From CAYLJJ01 sp964384025 (GTDB taxonomy: Bacteria; Myxococcota_A; Bradymonadia; UBA7976; UBA1532): 64,000 nucleotides of DNA. A program made the translations under genes and the position numbers. The stretch covers positions 1 through 64,000 of the forward strand of contig CAYLJJ010000010.1 in assembly GCA_964384025.1 (NCBI GenBank). Direction: 5' to 3'. Shown here in pieces: positions 33,473 to 41,198 of this stretch (positions are counted from its first letter, which is position 1; every line of letters starts with the position of its first letter). The notes beneath the pieces were generated by a model. It was not told where the DNA came from. It ran no database searches and was given only the letters and a program-made list of their open reading frames with translations.

Positions 33473-34804
33473 ATGACTCAACGAGATTATCCCCGTATCC
33501 TTGTCACTCCTCCCGGCCCCAAAGGTCAGGCCATCGTCGAGAAAGATCAGCGTTTTACCTCAACCTCCTATATCAAGGAGTACCCCCTCGTAGTTTCGCA
33601 TGGCCGTGGGGCGATGGTTGAGGATGTAGACGGCAACCGCTTTATCGATTTTATGGCGGGCATCGCTGTAGCCAGCACCGGCTATGCGCACCCCAAGGTG
33701 GTCAAAGCTACCCAGGAGGCTGCTGGGCGCTTCTTCTCCATGTGCGCAACCGACTTCTACTATCAGGAGCTCTCAGATCTGGCTGAGCGCCTCGCCCTGT
33801 TGGCCCCTGGAGAGGAGAAGAAGCGGGTCTTCTTCACTAACTCTGGAACCGAGGCGGTGGAGGGGGCGATCAAGCTGGTGCGCAACTCCACACGCCGAGG
33901 CGATCTCATCGCCTTTAAAGGCGCCTTTCACGGTCGCAGCTACGGGGCGATGAGCCTCACCAGCAGTAAATCTAAGCAGCGAGCAAGCTTTGGCCCTATG
34001 CTGCCTGGAGTACACCACCTGCCCTACCCCGACGCCTACCGCTTAGAGACTGGAGGTCAGGAGGTTGGGGCCTTTGTCATTCGACAGATCGAGGAGCTGT
34101 TTGAGCGTCACATCGGCGCTGAAGATGTTGCTGCCATCTTTATCGAACCCTTCCTGGGCGAGGGCGGCTATATCATCCCACCCCGCTCCTTTATGCGTAA
34201 CTTGCGCGCTCTCTGTGATCAGCACGGCATCCTTCTGGTCTTTGATGAGATCCAGAGCGGTGTAGGCCGCTCTGGACAGATGTGGGCGGCTGACTACTTT
34301 GATGTGGTTCCTGACGTATTGCTGACCGCCAAGGGCCTAGCTTCTGGGATGCCGATCGGCGCGATAATCGCCAAAGAGTCGATCATGAAGTGGTCCCAGG
34401 GCTCACATGGCTCCACCTATGGCGGCAGCCCGGTCTGCTGTGCTGCTGCGCTCTCCACTCTGGAGCTTGTAGAGGGTGGACTGATGCAGAACGCCGCGCG
34501 GATGGGTGAACATCTGATGGCTGGCCTTAGAGCGCTACAAGAGAAGTATGAGGTGATCGGAGATCTTCGCGGCGTAGGCCTCTTTATCGGCGTCGATTTT
34601 GTCAAAGATCGGGTGACGAAGGAGCCCGCTCGAGAGTTTGTAGGGAAGCTGGAGATGGCTGCCTTCCGTAGAGGCTTGCTGCTGCTTCCCTGTGGGCAGA
34701 GCGTGATTCGTCTCGCTCCTCCCCTGATCGTAGATGAGTATGATATTGACACGGGCCTTGCTATCTTGGACGAGTGCTTGGCTGAGTTAACCGCCGACCC
34801 ATAG
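33473..34804 (+). CDS. Class III PLP aminotransferase (ornithine/4-aminobutyrate type)
   Basis: 443 residues from the ATG at 33473; a longer frame begins inside the dehydrogenase gene. Transfers the terminal amino group of an omega-amino acid to 2-oxoglutarate in the cytoplasm. The PLP lysine is Lys287 (LTAKGLASG); FDEIQSGVGRSG gives the Asp that binds the PLP ring, and NSGTEAVEGAIKL the phosphate loop. The N-terminus (PPGPKGQAIVEKD) is like archaeal-type ornithine/GABA aminotransferases. Paired with the P5C-dehydrogenase-like gene it would convert ornithine to glutamate in two steps; GABA or lysine as substrate is the alternative. Confidence 0.86.
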   Translation: MTQRDYPRILVTPPGPKGQAIVEKDQRFTSTSYIKEYPLVVSHGRGAMVEDVDGNRFIDFMAGIAVASTGYAHPKVVKATQEAAGRFFSMCATDFYYQELSDLAERLALLAPGEEKKRVFFTNSGTEAVEGAIKLVRNSTRRGDLIAFKGAFHGRSYGAMSLTSSKSKQRASFGPMLPGVHHLPYPDAYRLETGGQEVGAFVIRQIEELFERHIGAEDVAAIFIEPFLGEGGYIIPPRSFMRNLRALCDQHGILLVFDEIQSGVGRSGQMWAADYFDVVPDVLLTAKGLASGMPIGAIIAKESIMKWSQGSHGSTYGGSPVCCAAALSTLELVEGGLMQNAARMGEHLMAGLRALQEKYEVIGDLRGVGLFIGVDFVKDRVTKEPAREFVGKLEMAAFRRGLLLLPCGQSVIRLAPPLIVDEYDIDTGLAILDECLAELTADP

Positions 34805-34822
34805 ATCGAGCAGGAGCGAAAG

Positions 34823-35275
34823 ATGAGTGACTGGAACAACCTCGATGAGATCCTCGACTTCGCCATAGAGAGGGAGCAGGAGGCGGGTGAATTCTATCTG
34901 CAGCTGGCCGGAGATGTAGAGGATCCCAACCTCTCCACATTCTTTAGAGATCTCGCCCGAGTGGAGATGGGGCATAAGGCTCGCCTGGAACGGATCAAGC
35001 TGGAGGGTGCTGTAAAAAGCTCTCGGCGCAAGATCCTGGATATGCAGATGGCGGACTATCTCGTCGATGTGGTCCCCAGCCCTGGGATGGATTATCAGGA
35101 GGCTCTCATCCTGGCGATGAAGCGAGAGCAATCTGCTTACAAACTTTACTCAAAGCTGGCGGCGATCACTGAGGAGCCTCTCAGAAAAATCTTCCTCTCT
35201 CTGGCTCAGGATGAGGCCAGCCATAAGATGCACTTTGAGTTGGAGTATGACGAACGCATCTTAACAGAAAACTAG
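34823..35275 (+). CDS. Ferritin-like diiron protein (rubrerythrin family, without rubredoxin domain)
   Basis: 150 residues with a GGAG site before the ATG. Four-helix ferritin-like fold with two diiron half-sites: EREQEAGEFY (about 16-25) with E-M-G-H-K (about 48-52), and KREQSAYKLY (about 97-106) with DEASHK (about 130-135). No C-terminal rubredoxin CxxC pair is present. Family members act in peroxide or iron handling. It lies 18 bases after the aminotransferase gene on the same strand and its stop overlaps the convergent J-domain gene by four bases. Role in the ornithine pathway is not implied. Confidence 0.85.
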   Translation: MSDWNNLDEILDFAIEREQEAGEFYLQLAGDVEDPNLSTFFRDLARVEMGHKARLERIKLEGAVKSSRRKILDMQMADYLVDVVPSPGMDYQEALILAMKREQSAYKLYSKLAAITEEPLRKIFLSLAQDEASHKMHFELEYDERILTEN

Positions 35276-35952
35276 AGGGCTCTAAAATCTGAGTTATAGC
35301 GTCTCAGATGCCTCAGGAAGAGCCGAATTTCCTCCTCTTTAAACAAGCCCCGCTCCATAAAGAAACGTCCGATAGGGCGTTTGAATCGCTTCTGATAGCC
35401 CAGGAGCGCTCTACGTTGATAGTTGGAAATATAGCCTTGGTGCTCTGCGAAGGCGGCAAAGGGCTCTCTCCAAGCGCCCAAACCCCGACGCAGGTTGAGG
35501 AGCTTATCTACCTCTGTGGGGTTGAGATAACCCCAATCTACAGCAACCTGACCGATGAGAGGGCGTCCACTGCGCTGCCAGTGGAGGGCTTGAACTAGGC
35601 TCTGCCAGCTGATGCGCCCTGTGTAGTAGAGAAACTCAGCGAAGCGGAGGTGTCGTTTGGGGATCACCCCTTCATAGCGCCCCTCTGAAGATCTCTCGGA
35701 GCGGGCTCGTACACGACCACTCTGAGAGAGCAGGAGTTGATAAGCCTCAGTCATCAGCTTAAAGCGTCGCTCTAAAAACTTTGGATCTTGCCCCAAGAGC
35801 GTGGCGCGATCAGGGTGACTCTCCTGGGCTCTCTGATGCCAGATCTGTTTGAGCTGTTTGGGAGAGAGGGCTTGGAGCAGGGAGGTTTCTCCCCAGTCGC
35901 TGCGTTGATAGAGCATGTTCAGGGCTTCCAGCACAGCGGGCCGAACCTGCAT
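35272..35952 (-). CDS. J-domain protein with C-terminal helical region
   Basis: 226 residues; AAGGAAGG lies directly before the ATG. A J-domain-type helical hairpin (about 15-80) carries the HPD tripeptide (SHPDRA, about 46-51), which stimulates Hsp70 ATPase. The rest (about 100-226) is a helical, basic and aromatic region with repeated YY/Y-x-G patterns (EFLYYTGRISWQSL, VAVDWGYLNPTEVDKLL), resembling the helical repeats of PATAN-linked proteins. A divergent lidless Hsp70 gene starts 271 bases away, so the pair probably works together. A cochaperone role is inferred from HPD and context. Confidence 0.82.
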   Translation of the reverse strand: MQVRPAVLEALNMLYQRSDWGETSLLQALSPKQLKQIWHQRAQESHPDRATLLGQDPKFLERRFKLMTEAYQLLLSQSGRVRARSERSSEGRYEGVIPKRHLRFAEFLYYTGRISWQSLVQALHWQRSGRPLIGQVAVDWGYLNPTEVDKLLNLRRGLGAWREPFAAFAEHQGYISNYQRRALLGYQKRFKRPIGRFFMERGLFKEEEIRLFLRHLRRYNSDFRAL

Positions 35953-36033
35953 CCTTCCTTTCTCCTTGGATGAAGAGATCTCAACAGTTTAACTCTGAGC
36001 CCAGACCTCAGGCTAGAGTTTAAGCTCCCCAAC

Positions 36034-36047
36034 GCTGTAGATACAGC
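36034..36047. promoter_or_regulatory. Perfect inverted repeat in the J-protein/Hsp70 divergent promoter region
   Basis: GCTGTA and TACAGC are separated by two bases, within the 271-base divergent intergenic stretch. It could be an operator controlling both genes. It is not a CIRCE element, whose arms are TTAGCACTC/GAGTGCTAA. Which regulator would bind is unknown. Confidence 0.35.
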
Positions 36048-36223
36048 ACGCTCTCCGGTCACCTCTAGCAAATATCATAAGCAACATTCTGAGGCGAGCA
36101 TCTGTAATATTGATTCGCTGCCTTGCTGCGGTTTCAGGCTCTGTCCAGCAGTTCAAAAGTGGAAATAATGACAGCCTCTCTCCAACGAAGTAGGCTTCCG
36201 CCGTTCGCAGATTGGAGAGAGAT

Positions 36224-37768
36224 ATGAGTGAAGTGGCGATCGGCATTGATCTGGGGACCAGCAACAGCGTGGTGACGCTGGTTGAGAACGGTCGCCCCAA
36301 GGTGATCCCCAATGAATGGGGAGAGTTGATCCACCCATCTGTCGTTCACTTCCCCCCCGACGCTGATCCTGTCGTTGGCAGCCGGGCCAAGAAGAGCCTG
36401 CTGCTGGCTCCTGAGAACACCTTCTACTCCTTCAAGCGCCTCATGGGGCGCTTCTTCTTCTCGGAGGAGGTCAAGAAGGCGCGAGAGATGCTGCCCTTCC
36501 GCTTACTGGAGGGTCCTCACCGAGATGTGCGCGTCGAAGCTCATGGCCGACAGCTCGCTATCCCCGAGATCAGCGCCTGGCTGCTGAAGGAGCTGAAGCG
36601 CACTGCAGAGAACTACCTGGATCGGCCCGTCAGCAAGGCGGTTATCACGGTTCCTGCACACTTCAATGATAACCAGCGACAAGCGACGAAGGACGCCTGC
36701 CGTATTGCGGGCTTAGATATCCTCAAGATCATCAATGAGCCCACCGCTGTTGCTCTGGCCTATGGCTTTGACAAGCAACTCCAACAGCGCGTAGCGATCT
36801 ATGACCTGGGTGGTGGAACCTTTGATGTCAGCATCCTGGATATCAACCTGGATGTCTTTGAGGTGCGCTCTACCGCAGGTGACACCTTCCTGGGTGGGGA
36901 TGACTTCGACACCCGCATCATGGAGTATCTCATCTCCGCTTTCCATCAACAGACCCATATCGATCTTCGGGAAGATCGAGTGGCGATGCAAAAGCTGAAG
37001 GAGCACTCGGAGTGGGCTAAGATCCAGCTCTCTGAGGCGGACAGAGTTGAGGTCTCCATCCCCGATATCACGCGGGATGCTGAGGGTTCTCTGACCCTCT
37101 CCGCTATCCTAAGCGTCAAGCAGCTCGCTCAGATGACCTATGATCTGGTCCAGCGTACCTTCGCCGTCTGTGATGAGGCTCTGCAGTCAGCAGCCTGCAC
37201 CGTAGATCAGGTAGACGCGGTGGTCCTGGTAGGTGGGCAGACTCGCAGCCGCTTTATCCGCTCCGCTGTCGAAACCTACTTCAGCAAGCGTGTACAGACT
37301 CGGGTTCATCCTGAGGAGGCGGTCTCTCTGGGGGCTGCGATTCACGCTGATCAGCTCGTCAACCGCAAACGAGACTCTATCCTCATCGATGTGACTCCGC
37401 TGAGCTTAAGAGTGGGGACGGTGGGGGGCTACACTGAAGTAGTGATTCCCAAGAACACCCCCATTCCCATCGAACACAGCAAAACCTTTGTCACTGCCTC
37501 AGAGCATCAAGATCGCGCCCGCATCCGCATCTATCAAGGGGAGCATAAAGAAGCGGAGCGTAATGAGCTGTTGGGAGAGTTTGAGTTTAGTGGTTTTCGC
37601 ATCGCCTCTCGGGGGGAGCTTGAGATCCTGGTGACCTTTGAGATCGATGTCAACGGCATCGTGCATGCCCACGCTATCGAGAAGGAGAGCGGGGCTCAGG
37701 GGAACACTCGGGTGCGGCTCTCCCAGAACCTCTCTGAAGCGGAGATTCGCCGCCTGACGGGCCTCTAA
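36224..37768 (+). CDS. Hsp70-family chaperone lacking the C-terminal lid
   Basis: 514 residues from the ATG at 36224 with GGAGAG upstream; a TTG at 36212 is an alternative. The ATPase domain (about 1-375) has the phosphate-1 motif IGIDLGTSNSVV, INEPTAVALAYG, the phosphate-2 motif YDLGGGTFDVS and the adenosine motif VVLVGGQTRSRFI. The substrate-binding beta domain (about 385-495) begins DVTPLSLRVGTVGG. The chain then ends shortly after SEAEIRRLTGL, so the alpha-helical lid of DnaK (about 110 residues) is missing and this is not the housekeeping DnaK. Natural lidless Hsp70s exist. The adjacent J-domain protein is the likely partner. Confidence 0.9.
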   Translation: MSEVAIGIDLGTSNSVVTLVENGRPKVIPNEWGELIHPSVVHFPPDADPVVGSRAKKSLLLAPENTFYSFKRLMGRFFFSEEVKKAREMLPFRLLEGPHRDVRVEAHGRQLAIPEISAWLLKELKRTAENYLDRPVSKAVITVPAHFNDNQRQATKDACRIAGLDILKIINEPTAVALAYGFDKQLQQRVAIYDLGGGTFDVSILDINLDVFEVRSTAGDTFLGGDDFDTRIMEYLISAFHQQTHIDLREDRVAMQKLKEHSEWAKIQLSEADRVEVSIPDITRDAEGSLTLSAILSVKQLAQMTYDLVQRTFAVCDEALQSAACTVDQVDAVVLVGGQTRSRFIRSAVETYFSKRVQTRVHPEEAVSLGAAIHADQLVNRKRDSILIDVTPLSLRVGTVGGYTEVVIPKNTPIPIEHSKTFVTASEHQDRARIRIYQGEHKEAERNELLGEFEFSGFRIASRGELEILVTFEIDVNGIVHAHAIEKESGAQGNTRVRLSQNLSEAEIRRLTGL

Positions 37769-37847
37769 GATCACTCAAGGGATCCTCAGGGATCGTCTTA
37801 GGCAGGAGCTACTCTAAAGCTCAGCGATTGCCTTGGCTCCTCTCAAG

Positions 37848-40661
37848 ATGGTAGCCATGCCCCTCAGCGTTTCCGTGAGACCCTCTATGTCTGCGATCCT
37901 CCTCTCTCTCCTCCTCTCAAGCCTGGGGGGAAGCTATCCCAACCAGGGCCGCTTTGTCTCCTTCTCCTGGTCTCAGGAGTGGCTGCTCCTCGAGGTCCGA
38001 GAGCAGCTCCAAGTAGAGGTGATCGAGGGGATCCTTCATAAGGTCGCCCCTGAGGCGATCTTGGCGGATCTTCGCCCTATGGGACCAGGACGCTTAGCGA
38101 TTCAGGTGCCCAATATAGAGGAGCCTCGCCTTTTGGCTGAAGCCTTGATCAGAGGAGGCTTTGCGCAAGCTTGGTGGCCGGTGGGGACACGCGGAGGAGG
38201 GCTGGCCTTCTTTGATGATCAGCTCACTCTCGCGCTCTCTGGGGCTCCAGATCCCCAGGCCCTCAAGGCTCAGGGAGTGCAACTCTTGGAGGAGAGCCTT
38301 ATCCCGGGAGTCTGGCGAGCCTGGGCGGTTGAAGGAGACGCTCTCTCTCGAGCCAAGGCGCTGATGGGTCAACAGGGGATTCGCTGGGCGGAGCCCAACA
38401 TGCTGCTGTTTAGAGAGACCACCGAGCTGCCCACAGATCCTCGCTTCCCTGAGCAGTGGCATCTTCAGTCCGACCGTGCTCCTGGAGAGATCGGCCTCAA
38501 GCTGGCTTGGAGCCAAACCCGAGGAGATCCACAGGTGGTGGTTGGGGTCTTTGACTCTGGTTTTGATCTTGGACATGAGGAGCTGCGAGATCGCTTTATA
38601 GGCGGCTTTGACGCCCTAGATAATGATGATGAACCCAAGGCGGAGTGTATCCAACGCCACGACGGCAACGGCCGCGCAGAGAGCTGTCCTGCTGAGCGCC
38701 CTTTTAGAGAGAGCCACGGTACGGCGGTGGCGGGGATCATCGCCGCAGAGGCTGACAATGGGACTGGGGGCTCCGGCATCTGTCCAGAATGCAGCCTCTA
38801 TCTGGTGCGGATGGTTGGAGATGGGGGCCTCCGCTCTCTGGGCAACGCGGAGGTGTTCCATCGCGCTGAGGAGGAGGGGGTCTGGCTGATCAACAACTCT
38901 TGGGGTCCCTCTCTGAGCAACTTCTTTCCCCTCTCCACCGCTGAGCGTGAGGTCTTTGATCGCATCACCACCACAGGGCGTGGGGGCCGTGGGGTGCTGA
39001 TCCTCTTTGCCTCAGGGAATGAGTCTACAACTTCAGACAACAACCCCTACTCTCTTCATCCAGGGGTGATGAATATCTCCGCCAGTACCCGCTTTGATGA
39101 CTATGCCTGCTACAGCAACTTTGGACGCTCTATCTCTATCTCCGCTCCCAGTCAGGGCTGCTTCCCAGAGGAGGAGGGGATCGGCACCAGCGATGTAAGC
39201 GGCCCTGAGGGTTATACGAGGGGGGATTTTACTCCCAGCTTTGGCGGCACCAGCGCCTCCAGTCCGGTCGCAACAGGGGCCGCAGCCCTGCTCCTCTCCA
39301 AACGCCCCAATCTCAGCGCTCAGCAGCTCAAGCTTATCCTGGAGGAGAGCGCGAGCCCCATCACCGCCTCTCACGCTGATTGGGAGGGGATCTTTGATGT
39401 CGATCTAGAGGAGGCCTTTGCCTACAATGAGGAGGGGCATAGCCTGGGCTTTGGCTATGGTCGTCTTGATCTGGCGGCAGCGATGGCGCGCTTAGGGAGC
39501 TGGGATGATCTCACCGGCGCTCTCTGCGATGATGCCTGTCCTCAATGCCATGAGGAGCGCTGTGCACCCCCCTGTGATCCTGAGTCCCCCAACTGTCCAG
39601 GGAGCGCACGCTGTCAGGAGCTGAGCCCCGATCATTGGGGTTGCCTCATCCCTCAACCCGCATCCACAGATCCAGGAGAGCCCTGTAACGCCGACTGCGA
39701 TGCCTGCCTTCAGGCGAGAGACAGCGACGGGGAAGGTACGGAGATCTGTACGACGAACTGTATCTATGATGAGGACTGCCCTACGGGCTTTGACTGTCGT
39801 GCTCTAGAGAGCGGCCTGGGCCTCTGTTTTCCTGGCACTGCTGACTGTGGCAGCTTCTTCGGTGAGCGTTGCCGCAGCCGTATCCTTGCGGTGGGGAAGG
39901 TACGGGACTACTGCTCCTGTGAGTGCCAGCGTGAGGAGGAGGAGAGCTGCCCTCAGGGCTTCCGCTGTCAATCTGCCCAGTGTAGACAGAGGGCGAGTGG
40001 CTTGATCTGTGAGCCCTCCTCTCTTGGAAACTTCCTCCCCATCTGCTTTCCTCAGGAGCGCGACACCTGCCTGAGGCATGATCAGTGTGGCCCTGGTCTC
40101 TTCTGTATTCATGAAGGCTGTCGCCAAGATTTTTCCAGATCGGGCTGTGATCTCTGTGCTCAGTGCGCTGAAGATCGAGACTGTCGTTCTGAAGAGCGTT
40201 GTCTCCTTCTGCCCGGAGGCTTGAAGCGTTGCACCCTGCCCTGTGAAGGAGATGATGTCTGTCCAGCAGACTCGGTCTGTCTCGACCTTCCCCCCCGTAC
40301 GCTGCCTGAGGAGGCGGACGCGGGCAGCCCAGGGCCGCTGCGTTTCTGCCTTAACCCCAACTCTGAAGAGGAGGGTCTCTGCCCTGACTCTTGGCGCTGT
40401 TGGCCCTCAGAGCGTTGCTTTACAGATGAGGATTGCGCTGAGGGCAACTGCGACGATGGGAGCTGCTTTCAGCCTCCCCCTCTCTTTATCCCGACAGATG
40501 CAGGGCCAAGCGAAGAGTTGGATCTGGGTTTTGAGGATGGGGGGGAGCCAGATCCTGCGCCAAAGTTGGGGGGCTCAAGCTCTTGTCAGCAAGGATCAGG
40601 AGGGCAGTCCAGGCTCTTGCTCTTGATGCTACCCCTCCTGCTGCTGCGATCACGGAGGTGA
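37848..40661 (+). CDS. Secreted subtilisin-like protease with Cys-rich region and MYXO-CTERM-like tail
   Basis: 937 residues; the start is uncertain among ATG 37848, 37857 and 37887, none with a strong ribosome binding site. A signal peptide (about 14-30) and a propeptide-like region (to about 200) precede the S8 domain with the triad Asp236 (VFDSGFD), His290 (ESHGTAVAG) and Ser469 (GGTSASSP). From about 560 to 880 the protein is Cys-rich with EGF-like spacing. It ends in a Gly/Ser-rich Cys-containing stretch, a hydrophobic helix of about ten Leu-rich residues and RSRR, the pattern of MYXO-CTERM sorting signals. So a processed, surface-anchored or released protease is inferred. Confidence 0.88.
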   Translation: MVAMPLSVSVRPSMSAILLSLLLSSLGGSYPNQGRFVSFSWSQEWLLLEVREQLQVEVIEGILHKVAPEAILADLRPMGPGRLAIQVPNIEEPRLLAEALIRGGFAQAWWPVGTRGGGLAFFDDQLTLALSGAPDPQALKAQGVQLLEESLIPGVWRAWAVEGDALSRAKALMGQQGIRWAEPNMLLFRETTELPTDPRFPEQWHLQSDRAPGEIGLKLAWSQTRGDPQVVVGVFDSGFDLGHEELRDRFIGGFDALDNDDEPKAECIQRHDGNGRAESCPAERPFRESHGTAVAGIIAAEADNGTGGSGICPECSLYLVRMVGDGGLRSLGNAEVFHRAEEEGVWLINNSWGPSLSNFFPLSTAEREVFDRITTTGRGGRGVLILFASGNESTTSDNNPYSLHPGVMNISASTRFDDYACYSNFGRSISISAPSQGCFPEEEGIGTSDVSGPEGYTRGDFTPSFGGTSASSPVATGAAALLLSKRPNLSAQQLKLILEESASPITASHADWEGIFDVDLEEAFAYNEEGHSLGFGYGRLDLAAAMARLGSWDDLTGALCDDACPQCHEERCAPPCDPESPNCPGSARCQELSPDHWGCLIPQPASTDPGEPCNADCDACLQARDSDGEGTEICTTNCIYDEDCPTGFDCRALESGLGLCFPGTADCGSFFGERCRSRILAVGKVRDYCSCECQREEEESCPQGFRCQSAQCRQRASGLICEPSSLGNFLPICFPQERDTCLRHDQCGPGLFCIHEGCRQDFSRSGCDLCAQCAEDRDCRSEERCLLLPGGLKRCTLPCEGDDVCPADSVCLDLPPRTLPEEADAGSPGPLRFCLNPNSEEEGLCPDSWRCWPSERCFTDEDCAEGNCDDGSCFQPPPLFIPTDAGPSEELDLGFEDGGEPDPAPKLGGSSSCQQGSGGQSRLLLLMLPLLLLRSRR

Positions 40662-40669
40662 TCCCAGGG

Positions 40670-41065
40670 TTAGAGATTCTGCGCAAGTATGCATAAATCA
40701 AGGCTCAATATGCGTTTTGAGGTCGTGAAACTTTTAAAAACTATTCCCTCTCTCAGCAATGTGGTCATTTTGAAAACATCATCTTTATTCAGATCTAGTT
40801 CTTTTGATATTTGACTATTGGATAGGTTCAACCCCATAAAATACAATACTAGCATCCATATCTTTAATGTCTGATGATGCCTTGAAAATATAGCCCCTGT
40901 TAAATCATCAAACCGCCTAAAGCACCCCTTACATTCATAACGCTGCTTTTTTGGGTGCTTATCATCCCAACCTCGTCGAATTACTCTATGTCCATCACAG
41001 AATGGACATATCCCGGCCTTCCGGCCAGCGCATCTCACGGAGTCGATCAGAGCACTGACTGTCAT
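40670..41065 (-). pseudogene. Truncated IS1595-type transposase
   Basis: 131 codons. The zinc-binding region (CPFCDGHRVIRRG then YECKGCFRRFDD) and the following DLTGAIFSRHHQTLK and YFMGLNLSNSQIS segments match the N-terminal part of IS1595 (ISXO2-like) transposases. The DDE catalytic domain that should follow, beginning near an ECDE motif, is missing; the frame turns into unrelated residues and stops eight bases from the subtilase stop. Composition is AT-rich compared with both neighbours. No intact terminal repeats were recognised. It is a dead insertion-sequence remnant. Confidence 0.78.
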
Positions 41066-41198
41066 CCGTCAGATCTTGAACTTAATATCTCATTGTCAAA
41101 GCCCTAGACCTGCTTTCACAGTTCTTAAACATGAGTGTGGGAAAGGTATTTAAGCACTCCAGCTTTTAAAATCGTATCGCTCATCTACCAACAGCTCC

